A stretch of DNA of 64,000 nt from Flavonifractor hominis (GTDB taxonomy: Bacteria > Bacillota > Clostridia > Oscillospirales > Oscillospiraceae), in the NCBI RefSeq assembly GCF_040095835.1, contig NZ_JBBMFT010000004.1, positions 248,001-312,000 of the forward strand, read 5' to 3'. Numbering within the stretch: position 1 is the first letter of the stretch; each line of letters begins with the position of its first letter. Made by a program: the position numbers and the translations under genes. Positions 31,685 to 39,788 of this stretch are shown piece after piece. A model generated the notes under the pieces. The model saw nothing but the letters and a program-made list of their open reading frames with translations. It made no database searches and was not told the DNA's origin.

Positions 31685-33343
31685 TCAGCGGGCGCTTTCC
31701 ACGGCGCTCCAAACGTCATACCCCGTTGCGGTTGGGATATTTCCAAGCCGCCAGAGGGACACGCCGGTGATGCCGAACATCCGGGCCAGTTCAATCTTAT
31801 CCAGTACGCTCTGCTCGTTTTCATACCAGACCTTGTAGCGCTCTCCGTCCTCTGTGGTATAGATGGCATAGGGGTTGCGGTAGTGTTCGCTGTAAGTCAC
31901 TTGGGTATCCGCCTGAGCCAGGCGGGCGGTAAGGGTGTCCTGCGCGGGGTGATAAATGGTGGTGTCCAGCAGCCGGCCATCGGCGTCAATGTGGAAGCCG
32001 GCAGTGCCGAAGGAAATAGCCAGGGCCACCTTGCTCACGTCGGACACACCGGTGACGGGATCGGTAATGTCCCGCAGAGCCTCGTAGATCTGGGGGAAGG
32101 GGGTGACGGGGGAATCGGTGTTGGCGGTGCCCAGATAAGAGGTGGGGATGGAGGTCCACTGATAGTCGTGGGCCATGAGGATCACCTTGTCACACACCTC
32201 GCCCAGCCCATGGTAGTCAAAGCCGGTATACCAGGTGTCGGGCTGGACGCAGACATACAGCGTTTTATTCTCCGGCAGAGCCGTGCGCAGCTCTTCCATA
32301 AAGGTGACGTAGTCGGCTTTGAGGGTATCCCCTTTCAAAGCCTCAAAATCTATGGTGAGCCCTGCGTAGTCCGACGCGGCATCCACCAGCGCGTTGACTG
32401 CCTGAGTCCGGGCCTGAGGGGTGGATACCACGGCGGCCACGGTGGAGGTGGTGGTACCGTCGGACAGGGTGATGGAGTCGGCGGCAGAGGCATATACATT
32501 TAGGTTATAGGGGACCTGGTTCTGCTCAAAGTAGCTGGTGGCGAGCGTGGAGTCGGAGGGTTTTACCCATTCGTTGCCGCCGGAGGAGGTGGAGTTGAGG
32601 GTTGGACCATCCGCAGTATACTCCATCCGGGCCCAGCCCAAGCTGACGGCGTCCATTTCCCGGGTCAGGGCGATCTGGGAATAGGAAGAGAACGCGTAAA
32701 ATCCATGCAGCCATTCTACCCTGGAGGTATAGCGTTCATACACCCGCACCAGCATGGCCGCGGCTTCCTCACGCTTGGCGGAGGTGGTGGGCAGAAACTT
32801 CAGTGAACCGTCAGGCCCTGCCACTCCGGTAATCATGCCGATATCATAGGCAATCGCGATGTACCCCTGGTTGCGCTCCACGTCGTCAAAGGGAAGGCTG
32901 AGTTCCCCCAGATCCTGGGCCAGAGTGTCATATCCCAGAGCCCGCACCAGCATAATGGCCATCTCTTCCCGGCTGATGTAGTCATCGGGGCGGAACGCGC
33001 CGGAGGGATCCATCACGTTGTGGGCCCGGGCGGTTTCCACATAGGAGTAGCACCACTTGGAGGCAGCGCAGTCGATGTAAGACGGAGCCTGGGGCGTCAC
33101 CAGATCCCAATCGAACATGCGGCACAGAATGGTGACGAATTCCCCGCGGGTAATGTCCTTGCCGACTCCAAAGGTACCATCGGTATAGCCCTCCATCAGC
33201 CCATAGGATTCCACCTTGTCGATGATCTCGGCGGCCCAGCTGCCCTCCGTGTCGGAAAAGGCGGCCTGAGCAGTGGGAGAGATGGGGGAGGCACACAGTA
33301 GCAGCGCCGTGGCCAGCGCCGCCGCGCACAATTGACGTTTCAT
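31685..33343 (-). CDS. Secreted GH18-family protein with N-terminal SLH repeats
   Basis: A 552-residue exported protein. It has a signal peptide at 1-27 and three SLH repeats from about 28 to 210 (FSDTEGSWAAEIIDKVESYG, ISREEMAIMLVRALGY, KREEAAAMLVRVYERY). A GH18 TIM-barrel spans about 215-545. The catalytic segment reads GLTIDFEAL, with Glu in the DxxxDxE-type position, as in YaaH/YdhD spore-cortex N-acetylglucosaminidases. CVQPDTWYTGFDY and VILMAHDYQW are further barrel strands. It likely acts on peptidoglycan and is wall-bound. GGAGG precedes the ATG. Its own promoter lies at 33391-33419. Confidence 0.85.
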   Translation of the reverse strand: MKRQLCAAALATALLLCASPISPTAQAAFSDTEGSWAAEIIDKVESYGLMEGYTDGTFGVGKDITRGEFVTILCRMFDWDLVTPQAPSYIDCAASKWCYSYVETARAHNVMDPSGAFRPDDYISREEMAIMLVRALGYDTLAQDLGELSLPFDDVERNQGYIAIAYDIGMITGVAGPDGSLKFLPTTSAKREEAAAMLVRVYERYTSRVEWLHGFYAFSSYSQIALTREMDAVSLGWARMEYTADGPTLNSTSSGGNEWVKPSDSTLATSYFEQNQVPYNLNVYASAADSITLSDGTTTSTVAAVVSTPQARTQAVNALVDAASDYAGLTIDFEALKGDTLKADYVTFMEELRTALPENKTLYVCVQPDTWYTGFDYHGLGEVCDKVILMAHDYQWTSIPTSYLGTANTDSPVTPFPQIYEALRDITDPVTGVSDVSKVALAISFGTAGFHIDADGRLLDTTIYHPAQDTLTARLAQADTQVTYSEHYRNPYAIYTTEDGERYKVWYENEQSVLDKIELARMFGITGVSLWRLGNIPTATGYDVWSAVESAR

Positions 33344-33390
33344 CGGAAAGACCTCCTTTGTATAAAAACAACTGCTTCCAGTCTGCCGCT

Positions 33391-33419
33391 ATTGTATCAA
33401 AAAACGAAAAAAAGCACAA
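33391..33419 (-). promoter_or_regulatory. Promoter of the GH18-yitT transcript
   Basis: TTGTGC (33414-33419) and TACAAT (33391-33396) on the minus strand with 17-bp spacing. Confidence 0.65.
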
Positions 33420-33523
33420 TCCCAACCGCCTCTGCCCCTGGAAAAGGAAAATTTGACCACGCTCCGTATAAAATTTCTAAAAACAGGTGACGAAAGAGAC
33501 GATTTTTGATAGAATATGGTCGG

Positions 33524-33552
33524 TTGCACTGGTCTGTAAAATTAGATACAAT
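33524..33552 (+). promoter_or_regulatory. Promoter of xpt
   Basis: TTGCAC (33524-33529) and TACAAT (33547-33552), 17 bp apart. The transcript would start near 33559, only 29 nt before xpt. This leaves no room for a purine riboswitch downstream of this start site. Confidence 0.65.
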
Positions 33553-33587
33553 AGAAATGAATTTTTTGTGAACGAGGAGGCGGGGGT

Positions 33588-34163
33588 ATGAAGCTGCTGG
33601 AGGAGCGCATCCGCACCGACGGAAAAATTCGCGAGGGCGGCGTGCTCAAGGTGGACAGCTTTCTGAACCATCAGATGGACATCAGACTGTTTCTGGAGAT
33701 GGGAAAGGAGTTTTTGCGCCTGTATGGAGACTGCGGAGTCACTAAGATTTTGACCATCGAGGCATCGGGGATCGGGATCGCGTGTGTGGCTGCGCAGTTT
33801 TTTGATTGCCCTGTGATTTTTGCCAAGAAGAGCAAGAGCCGCAACATCGACGGGGATGTGTACACCTCCAAGGTGGAGTCCTTCACCCACGGGAAGGTAT
33901 ATGATATCATTGTGTCCAAGGAGTTCCTGCGTCCGGAGGACCGGGTGCTCATCATTGACGATTTCCTGGCCAATGGCAGCGCCCTGCAGGGGCTGATCAA
34001 GCTGGTGCAGGACGCGGGCGCCACCCTGGTGGGCGCCGGCATCGCGGTGGAGAAGGCCTTCCAGCCCGGCGGCGATCTGATCCGCGGCATGGGTGTACGG
34101 GTGGAATCTCTGGCCCGCATCAAGGATATGAGCGTGGAACACGGTGTGGAGTTCTGCGACTGA
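33588..34163 (+). CDS. xpt: Xanthine phosphoribosyltransferase
   Basis: A 191-residue cytoplasmic enzyme converting xanthine and PRPP to XMP. The start MKLLEERIRTDGKI, the central IEASGIGIA, KKSKSRNIDGDVYTSKV and the PRPP loop VLIIDDFLANGSALQGL match Xpt closely. Length is normal. The ATG at 33588 follows GAGGAGGCGGG. It stands immediately upstream of a nucleoside-type ABC importer, which suggests a purine uptake and salvage unit. No guanine/xanthine riboswitch was recognised. Confidence 0.95.
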   Translation: MKLLEERIRTDGKIREGGVLKVDSFLNHQMDIRLFLEMGKEFLRLYGDCGVTKILTIEASGIGIACVAAQFFDCPVIFAKKSKSRNIDGDVYTSKVESFTHGKVYDIIVSKEFLRPEDRVLIIDDFLANGSALQGLIKLVQDAGATLVGAGIAVEKAFQPGGDLIRGMGVRVESLARIKDMSVEHGVEFCD

Positions 34164-34196
34164 GCGTACGTAATATCTGAGCAAACAAAGCGAGAC

Positions 34197-34305
34197 CGGC
34201 TGCCGCAGGCGGAGGATACCCTCCGTGATGAGCGGATGAGAAAGACAATGCGCCCATGGCGCCCGTCTGTGAGCAAGGGGAGACATTTCCCCTCTCAGGC
34301 AGCCG
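34197..34305 (+). ncRNA. Structured intergenic RNA candidate (four-helix junction)
   Basis: An 8-bp closing helix (CGGCTGCC 34197-34204 with GGCAGCCG 34298-34305) encloses three hairpins. These are CGGAGG/CCTCCG (34210-34225), AGAC-GCGCC/GGCGC-GTCT (34243-34268) and TGAG-AGGGGA/TCCCCT-CTCA (34270-34297). A TTTT follows the closing helix. It fills the gene-free gap between xpt and the first binding-lipoprotein gene and ends 59 nt before that start. I recognise no riboswitch class. It could be an attenuator, riboswitch or processed RNA. Confidence 0.45.
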
Positions 34306-34364
34306 TTTTGAATAGAAGTACCTTGCTGTAACAACAATTTTGTATGATACAAGGAGGAACTGAC

Positions 34365-35597
34365 ATGAAGAAAAGACTGCTTGCACTGCTCCTGGCGGGC
34401 GCCATGACGTTTACTCTGGCTTCCTGCGGCAACACCAGCGACAACACCGGCGAAACCACGCCCGCCGATGAGACTGCCGCTACCGGCGAAACTGCTCCCG
34501 CCGGCGAGACCAAGACCGTCAAGGTAGGCATGATCTGCATCGGTGACGAGAATGACCAGGGCTACACCTATAACTTCATCCGCGGCCAGGAGGCTGCTAC
34601 CGAGGCCCTGGCGGCCGAGGGGATCAACGTGGAGTGGGTGGTCAAGTACAACATCGGTGAGGACTCCACCTGCGAGGATGCCAACATCGAACTGGCCGAC
34701 GAGGGCTGCCAGCTCATCTTCAACACCTCTTACGGCTTTGAGGACTATATGCTGAAGGTGGCCGCCGACTACCCCGAGATCCAGTTTGTGGCCTGCACCA
34801 ATCAGCAGTCTGCCGTGGACAGCCTGGATAACACCCACAACGCCTTTGCCAACATCTATGAGGGCCGCTACCTGGCCGGCGTGGTGGCTGGTATGAAGGT
34901 CCAGCAGCTCATTGACGAGGGTACCATTACCGCTGACGAGGCCGTTATCGGTTATGTGGGCGCTTTCCCCTACGCTGAGGTTATCTCCGGCTTTACTGCG
35001 TTCTATCTGGGCGCCAAGAGCGTGTGCCCCAGTGTGACCATGAAGGTCAAGTACGTCAACTCCTGGTCGGATGCCACGGAGGAGGCCAATGCCGCCCGTG
35101 CTCTGTGTGACGAGGGCTGCGTGCTCATCTCCCAGCACTCCGATAATACCACCCCCGCCACCGCAGCCCAGGAGGCCGGCGCCTTCCACTGCGGTTACAA
35201 CAACGATATGACCGGCGTGGCTCCCGAGGCAAGCCTCATTTCCACCCGCATTGACTGGTCTGTGTACATGGAATACGCCATCTCCGCTGTGGCCAACGGC
35301 GAGAACTTTGATCAGGACTGGACCGACAACATGGCCGACGGCGCTGTGGTGCTCACTCAGCTGAACGAAGCCATTGCCGCCCCCGGCACCCAGGAGGCCA
35401 TTGAGAAGGCCGAGTCCGACCTGGCCGGTGGTATGCACGTCTTTGCCGGCCCCCTGTCCGGTCATGACCACTGGGATCCCAGCGTAACCTGGAGCATCGG
35501 CGAGGGCGAGTATTTTGCCGAGTCCGACCTGAGCCAGGAGGGCGGCCTGTCCGCGCCTCAGTTTGCCTGGATCATTGACGGCATTACCGAGGAGTAA
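34365..35597 (+). CDS. BMP/PnrA-family substrate-binding lipoprotein, copy 1
   Basis: A 410-residue extracytoplasmic binding protein. Residues 1-21 are a lipoprotein signal with lipobox LASC, and a Thr/Ala/Glu-rich linker follows. The BMP domain then begins with VGMICIGDENDQGYTYNF, the ligand-binding loop of this family. Characterised relatives bind purine nucleosides. The frame opens at 34344, but ATG 34365 follows AAGGAGGA and starts the signal peptide. It is followed by a hairpin, then a close paralogue (copy 2) and the cognate ABC genes. The xpt gene upstream supports a purine ligand. Confidence 0.9.
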   Translation: MKKRLLALLLAGAMTFTLASCGNTSDNTGETTPADETAATGETAPAGETKTVKVGMICIGDENDQGYTYNFIRGQEAATEALAAEGINVEWVVKYNIGEDSTCEDANIELADEGCQLIFNTSYGFEDYMLKVAADYPEIQFVACTNQQSAVDSLDNTHNAFANIYEGRYLAGVVAGMKVQQLIDEGTITADEAVIGYVGAFPYAEVISGFTAFYLGAKSVCPSVTMKVKYVNSWSDATEEANAARALCDEGCVLISQHSDNTTPATAAQEAGAFHCGYNNDMTGVAPEASLISTRIDWSVYMEYAISAVANGENFDQDWTDNMADGAVVLTQLNEAIAAPGTQEAIEKAESDLAGGMHVFAGPLSGHDHWDPSVTWSIGEGEYFAESDLSQEGGLSAPQFAWIIDGITEE

Positions 35598-35616
35598 TCC
35601 CTGCACAGCGTGCCGG

Positions 35617-35640
35617 GAGGAGGACCGCAAGGTCCTCCTC
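35617..35640 (+). terminator. Hairpin between the two binding-lipoprotein genes
   Basis: GAGGAGGACC (35617-35626) pairs with GGTCCTCCTC (35631-35640), with a GCAA tetraloop. No T-run follows directly, so it may stabilise the upstream mRNA end or partly terminate rather than end the operon. Confidence 0.55.
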
Positions 35641-35689
35641 TCAGCGCTTGTTTAAAACCATAATTGAAAAAGAAAGAGAGTGCATTCCA

Positions 35690-36916
35690 ATGAAGAAGAG
35701 ACTGCTGAGCCTGCTGCTGGCGGGCGCCATGACCTTTGCGCTGACCTCCTGCGGCAGCAGCGACGCCGGCGAGACCACCCCCGCTGGTACCGAGACCACC
35801 CCTGCCGCCAGCGAGGAGACCACCCCCGCCGAGGGCAAGACCGTGAAGGTGGGCCTCATCTGCAACGGCGATGAGAACGACCAGGGCTACACCTACAACT
35901 TCATCGAGTCCACCAAGCTGGCCACCGAGAAGCTGGCTGAGGACGGCATCAATGTGGAGTGGGTCATCAAGTACAACATCGGTGAGGACTCCACCGCCGA
36001 GGACGCCAACATCGAACTGGCCGACGAGGGCTGCCAGCTCATCATCAATAACTCCTATGGCCTGGAGGACTTCATGCTGAAGGTGGCTCCCGACTATCCG
36101 GAGGTCCAGTTTGTCTCCTGCACCAACCAGCAGTCCGCCGTGGATGACCTGGATAACACCCACAACGCCTTTGCCAAGCTCCACCAGGGCAGCTATGTGG
36201 CGGGCGTGGCCGCTGGCATGAAGCTCAATCAGCTCATTGAGGATGGTACTCTTACCGAGGACAACGCTTACATCGGCTACGTTTCCTCCTTCCCCTATCC
36301 CGAGCCTCTGTCCATGCTGACCTCCCTCTACCTGGGCGCCAAGAGCGTGTGTCCCACCGTGGGCGTGAAGGTCAAGTACATCAACTCCTGGGGCAACCTG
36401 ACCGAGGAAGCCAACGCCGCCCAGGCTCTGTGCGATGAGGGCTGCAAGGTCATCTCCAACTACACCGACGGCTCCGCCGCCGCCACCACCGCTCAGTCCA
36501 ACGGCGCCTACTATGTGGGTTATACCGCCGACGTTACCTCCGTAGCTCCCGAGTCCGCCATCATCTCCACTCGTGTGGACTGGTCCATCTACATGGAGTA
36601 CGCCATCACCTGCATCGCCAACGGCGAGGAGATTGCCCAGGACTGGTCGAATGACATTGCTTCCGGTGCTGTGACCATGACCACCCTGAACGAGGCCGTG
36701 GCTGCCCCCGGCACTGCCGAGGCTATTGCCAAAGCCGAGGAAGATCTGGCCGGCGGCATGTATGTCTTCACTGGTCCTATGACCGGCACCAACACCTTTG
36801 ACGGCAGCGCCTGGAGCCTGGCCGAGGGTGAGCACTATGTGGAGTCCGATGTGGCCAGCGGCGGCCTGTCCGCCCCCCAGTTCTGCTGGGTCATTGACGG
36901 CATCACTGTGGAGTAA
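35690..36916 (+). CDS. BMP/PnrA-family substrate-binding lipoprotein, copy 2
   Basis: A 408-residue paralogue of the preceding protein. It has a lipoprotein signal ending LTSC, a Thr/Ala/Glu-rich linker and a BMP domain opening VGLICNGDENDQGYTYNF. Long stretches match copy 1 (YNIGEDST, SCTNQQSAVDDLDNTHNAFA), so the pair arose by tandem duplication. Differences cluster in the middle and C-terminal parts and may alter ligand preference. The start ATG 35690 is behind a purine-rich AGAAAGAGAG. It feeds the same ABC transporter as copy 1, by position. Confidence 0.9.
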   Translation: MKKRLLSLLLAGAMTFALTSCGSSDAGETTPAGTETTPAASEETTPAEGKTVKVGLICNGDENDQGYTYNFIESTKLATEKLAEDGINVEWVIKYNIGEDSTAEDANIELADEGCQLIINNSYGLEDFMLKVAPDYPEVQFVSCTNQQSAVDDLDNTHNAFAKLHQGSYVAGVAAGMKLNQLIEDGTLTEDNAYIGYVSSFPYPEPLSMLTSLYLGAKSVCPTVGVKVKYINSWGNLTEEANAAQALCDEGCKVISNYTDGSAAATTAQSNGAYYVGYTADVTSVAPESAIISTRVDWSIYMEYAITCIANGEEIAQDWSNDIASGAVTMTTLNEAVAAPGTAEAIAKAEEDLAGGMYVFTGPMTGTNTFDGSAWSLAEGEHYVESDVASGGLSAPQFCWVIDGITVE

Positions 36917-36941
36917 GCCTGAAGAGGCACGCCTCCCGCGT

Positions 36942-36975
36942 GCAAAATGCCCGTCCGGCCGGACGGGCATTTTGC
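36942..36975. terminator. 34-bp perfect palindrome terminator
   Basis: GCAAAATGCCCGTCCGG (36942-36958) is directly followed by its exact complement (36959-36975). In RNA it gives a strong GC stem flanked by A and T runs. It separates the binding-protein genes from the ATPase gene. Confidence 0.75.
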
Positions 36976-36982
36976 GTAAGGA

Positions 36983-36996
36983 GTTTCCCGGGAAAC
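36983..36996. promoter_or_regulatory. Candidate Noc-binding site
   Basis: GTTTCCCGGGAAAC is a perfect 14-bp palindrome. It differs from the Bacillus Noc site (ATTTCCCGGGAAAT) only at the outermost pair. It differs from the local parS core GTTTCACGTGAAAC only at the central CCCGGG versus CACGTG, the same change that separates the two site types in Bacillus. Confidence 0.5.
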
Positions 36997-37095
36997 GGGA
37001 GATTTTCCATCTTTTTTCCCGTTGGTCGATTTACGGGAGAGGGGAAATTTGCTATAATCCAACCGTGAGACAACGGTTACAGCGACAGAGAAAGG

Positions 37096-38679
37096 ATGAG
37101 TGGCTTGGAGAATGTAAGCGCCATTCGGCTCCAGGGCATCACCAAACGGTTTGGGACCGTGGTGGCCAACGACGGCATCGACCTGGAGGTGAAGCGGGGC
37201 GAGATCCTCTCCCTGCTGGGAGAGAACGGCAGCGGTAAGACCACGCTGATGAACATGATCTCCGGCATCTACTTCCCGGACGCAGGGCACATTTATGTAG
37301 GAGGACGGGAAGTCACCATCCGCTCTCCCAAGGACGCCTTTGATCTGGGGATCGGCATGATCCACCAGCACTTTAAGCTGGTGGACGTGTTTACCGCCGC
37401 GGAGAACATCGTGCTGGGTCTGGACGAAAAGGGCAAGTTTGACAAAAAGGCTGTGGCCGCCAAAGTGCGGGAGATCAGCGAGCGTTATGGATTTGACATC
37501 GATCCCAACAAAAAGGTCTATGACATGTCCGTATCGGAGAAGCAGACGGTGGAGATCGTCAAGGTGCTCTATCGGGGGGCCGATATCCTGATCCTGGACG
37601 AGCCCACTGCGGTGCTTACCCCTCAGGAGACCGACAAGCTCTTTGCCGTGCTGCGCAACATGAAGGCCGACGGGAAGGCCATCGTCATCATCACCCACAA
37701 GCTCCACGAGGTAATGGAGATCTCCGACCAGGTGGCGGTGCTGCGCAAGGGCAAGTACATCGGAACGGTCAATACCGCCGACACCGATCCCCAGGCCCTC
37801 ACTGAGATGATGGTGGGCCGGGCGGTGAGTCTGAACATCGACCGGCCTGAGGCCAAGTACCGGGATCTGCGCCTGGAGGTAAAGGATCTGACCTGCCGCA
37901 GCCCGGAAGGGGTCTGCACGCTGGACAGCGTGAGTTTCCAGGCCTTCGGCGGGGAAATCCTGGGCATTGCCGGTATTGCCGGCTCCGGCCAGAAGGAACT
38001 GCTGGAGGCGGTGGCCGGGCTTCAGGGGACAGAGAAGGGCAGTGTGCTTTACTATCCGCCCCACCCCAACAGCGAGATTGCCGGCCAGCATGTGCCGGTG
38101 GACCGCAACGGGGAAGAGCTGCTGGGCAAGACCCCCAGCCAGATCCAGAAGATCGGGGTCAACCTGGCCTTTGTACCGGAGGACCGCTTGGGCATGGGCC
38201 TGGTGGGCAGCATGAACATGGTAGACAACATGATGCTCAAGACCTACAAAGCCCACCCCGGACCCATGGTGGACCGCAAATCCCCCAAGGCTCTGGCTCA
38301 GCGCCTGATTCAGGAGCTGGAGATCGTCACCCCTGGGGTGGCTACCCCGGTGCGCCGCCTGTCCGGCGGCAACGTACAGAAAGTGCTGGTGGGCCGCGAG
38401 ATCGACTCCAACCCCACCGTACTTATGACCGCCTATCCGGTGCGCGGTCTGGACATCAACTCCTCCTACACCATTTACCATCTGCTCAACCAGCAGAAGA
38501 TGAAGGGTGTGGCTGTGGTGCTGGTAGGCGAGGATCTGGATGTGCTGCTGGAGCTGTGTGACCGCATCCTGGTGCTGTGCGGCGGCAAGGTCTCCGGTAT
38601 CGTGGACGGCCGTACGGCCACCAAGGAAGAGATTGGCCTGTACATGACCCGCGTGGGCGGCGGAAAGGAGAACGCGTGA
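37096..38679 (+). CDS. Nucleoside-type ABC importer, duplicated ATPase subunit
   Basis: A 527-residue protein with two ABC cassettes in tandem, as in simple-sugar/nucleoside importers (YufO/NupA-like). Cassette 1 has Walker A GENGSGKTT near residue 40, signature MSVSEKQTVEIVK and Walker B ILILDEPT. Cassette 2 has GIAGSGQKELLEA, LSGGNVQKVL and a degenerate Walker B (VLMTAYPVRGLD, no catalytic Glu). That degeneration is usual for the second cassette. ATG 37096 directly abuts AAAGG. A TTG at 37105 would have better ribosome-binding spacing and may be the true start. It overlaps the next permease gene by 1 nt. Confidence 0.9.
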   Translation: MSGLENVSAIRLQGITKRFGTVVANDGIDLEVKRGEILSLLGENGSGKTTLMNMISGIYFPDAGHIYVGGREVTIRSPKDAFDLGIGMIHQHFKLVDVFTAAENIVLGLDEKGKFDKKAVAAKVREISERYGFDIDPNKKVYDMSVSEKQTVEIVKVLYRGADILILDEPTAVLTPQETDKLFAVLRNMKADGKAIVIITHKLHEVMEISDQVAVLRKGKYIGTVNTADTDPQALTEMMVGRAVSLNIDRPEAKYRDLRLEVKDLTCRSPEGVCTLDSVSFQAFGGEILGIAGIAGSGQKELLEAVAGLQGTEKGSVLYYPPHPNSEIAGQHVPVDRNGEELLGKTPSQIQKIGVNLAFVPEDRLGMGLVGSMNMVDNMMLKTYKAHPGPMVDRKSPKALAQRLIQELEIVTPGVATPVRRLSGGNVQKVLVGREIDSNPTVLMTAYPVRGLDINSSYTIYHLLNQQKMKGVAVVLVGEDLDVLLELCDRILVLCGGKVSGIVDGRTATKEEIGLYMTRVGGGKENA

Positions 38680-39788
38680 TGCACAACACATCATCCCACC
38701 GGACCCCACTGGTCCGGCTGGCCAAGCGGGAGCACATGAATCCCGGCGCCCAATGGGCCATCCGGATTGCCGCGATCCTGCTGGCTCTGGTGGTGGGGGG
38801 GCTGGTGATGCTCCTTTCGGGCAACAACCCCCTGGAGGGGTATGCCACCATCCTCACCGGCTCGCTGGGCAAGACCAGTGCCATCCGGCAGACGGTGAAA
38901 AACTTCATTCCTCTGCTGGGTACGGCTCTGGCCATCGCCCCTTGCTTTAAAATGCGTTTTTGGAACATCGGCGCTGAGGGACAGATTACCGCCGGCGCCA
39001 TGTGCGCCACCTACTTTGCCCTGTACTGGGCAGATAAGCTGCCCCAGGTCCCTCTGCTGCTGCTCATGTTTGTGGCCGGCGCCATCGGCGGTGGTATCTG
39101 GGCGCTCATTCCTGCCTTTTTCAAGGCCCGCTGGGGAACTAACGAGACTCTGTTCACCCTGATGATGAACTACATCATCATCGGCTTTGTCAAGTACCTG
39201 CAGGGCGGCCCCTGGGAAAAGATGCCCCGGGGCAGCCAGCAGATCGCCCAGTTTGAGGCCAACGCCTGCCTGCCCAAAGTGGCGGGGGTGTACTGCGGAT
39301 GGATCATTGTTCTGGTGCTGGTGTTCGTCATGTTCTGGTACATGAAGTACACCAAGCAGGGCTACGAGATCGCCGTGGTGGGCGAGAGCGAGAACACCGC
39401 CCGCTATGCCGGTATGAATGTGCCCTTCATCATCATGCGTACCATGTTCCTCTCGGGCGCTATTTCGGGCATCGTGGGCTTCATGCTGGTGTCGGGCGCC
39501 AACAACACGCTGTACGACGGCGTGGCCGCCGGAGTGGGCTTTACCGCCATTACCGTGGCCTGGCTGGCCCAGCTTAATCCCTTTGCCATGGTGGGCATCT
39601 CTGCTATGCTGGCGGTGCTCCAGAAGGGCGCGGATACGCTGCAGACCAAGATGCAGGTACCCGCTTCCATCTCGGACGTCATCACCGGCGTGCTGCTGTT
39701 CTTCATGCTGGGGTGTGAATTCTTTATCAACTACCGGCTCATTTTCTCCCACAGCAGCCGGAAGAACCAGAAGGAGGTAGGGGAATGA
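38679..39788 (+). CDS. Nucleoside-type ABC importer, permease subunit 1
   Basis: A 369-residue polytopic membrane protein of the BPD_transp_2 family (YufP/NupB-like). The segment FWNIGAEGQITAGAMCATYFA is the conserved permease loop, and about eight to ten helices are visible. The frame extends upstream, but ATG 38679 overlaps the ATPase stop (TGATG) and has GGAAAGGAG at proper distance. It forms a pair with the next permease. The ligand is most likely a purine nucleoside or base, inferred from xpt and BMP lipoproteins. Confidence 0.9.
   Translation: MHNTSSHRTPLVRLAKREHMNPGAQWAIRIAAILLALVVGGLVMLLSGNNPLEGYATILTGSLGKTSAIRQTVKNFIPLLGTALAIAPCFKMRFWNIGAEGQITAGAMCATYFALYWADKLPQVPLLLLMFVAGAIGGGIWALIPAFFKARWGTNETLFTLMMNYIIIGFVKYLQGGPWEKMPRGSQQIAQFEANACLPKVAGVYCGWIIVLVLVFVMFWYMKYTKQGYEIAVVGESENTARYAGMNVPFIIMRTMFLSGAISGIVGFMLVSGANNTLYDGVAAGVGFTAITVAWLAQLNPFAMVGISAMLAVLQKGADTLQTKMQVPASISDVITGVLLFFMLGCEFFINYRLIFSHSSRKNQKEVGE

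Noticed and set aside
33420..33587. Purine riboswitch upstream of xpt
   Set aside because: The three-way-junction consensus is not present, and the predicted start of transcription leaves only about 29 nt of leader.
34226..34268. Hammerhead-ribozyme-like core (TGATGAG, then GAAA, then a GTC triplet)
   Set aside because: The invariant C before UGAUGA is G, no stem II can be drawn between TGATGAG and GAAA, and the base after the would-be cleavage triplet is unsuitable.
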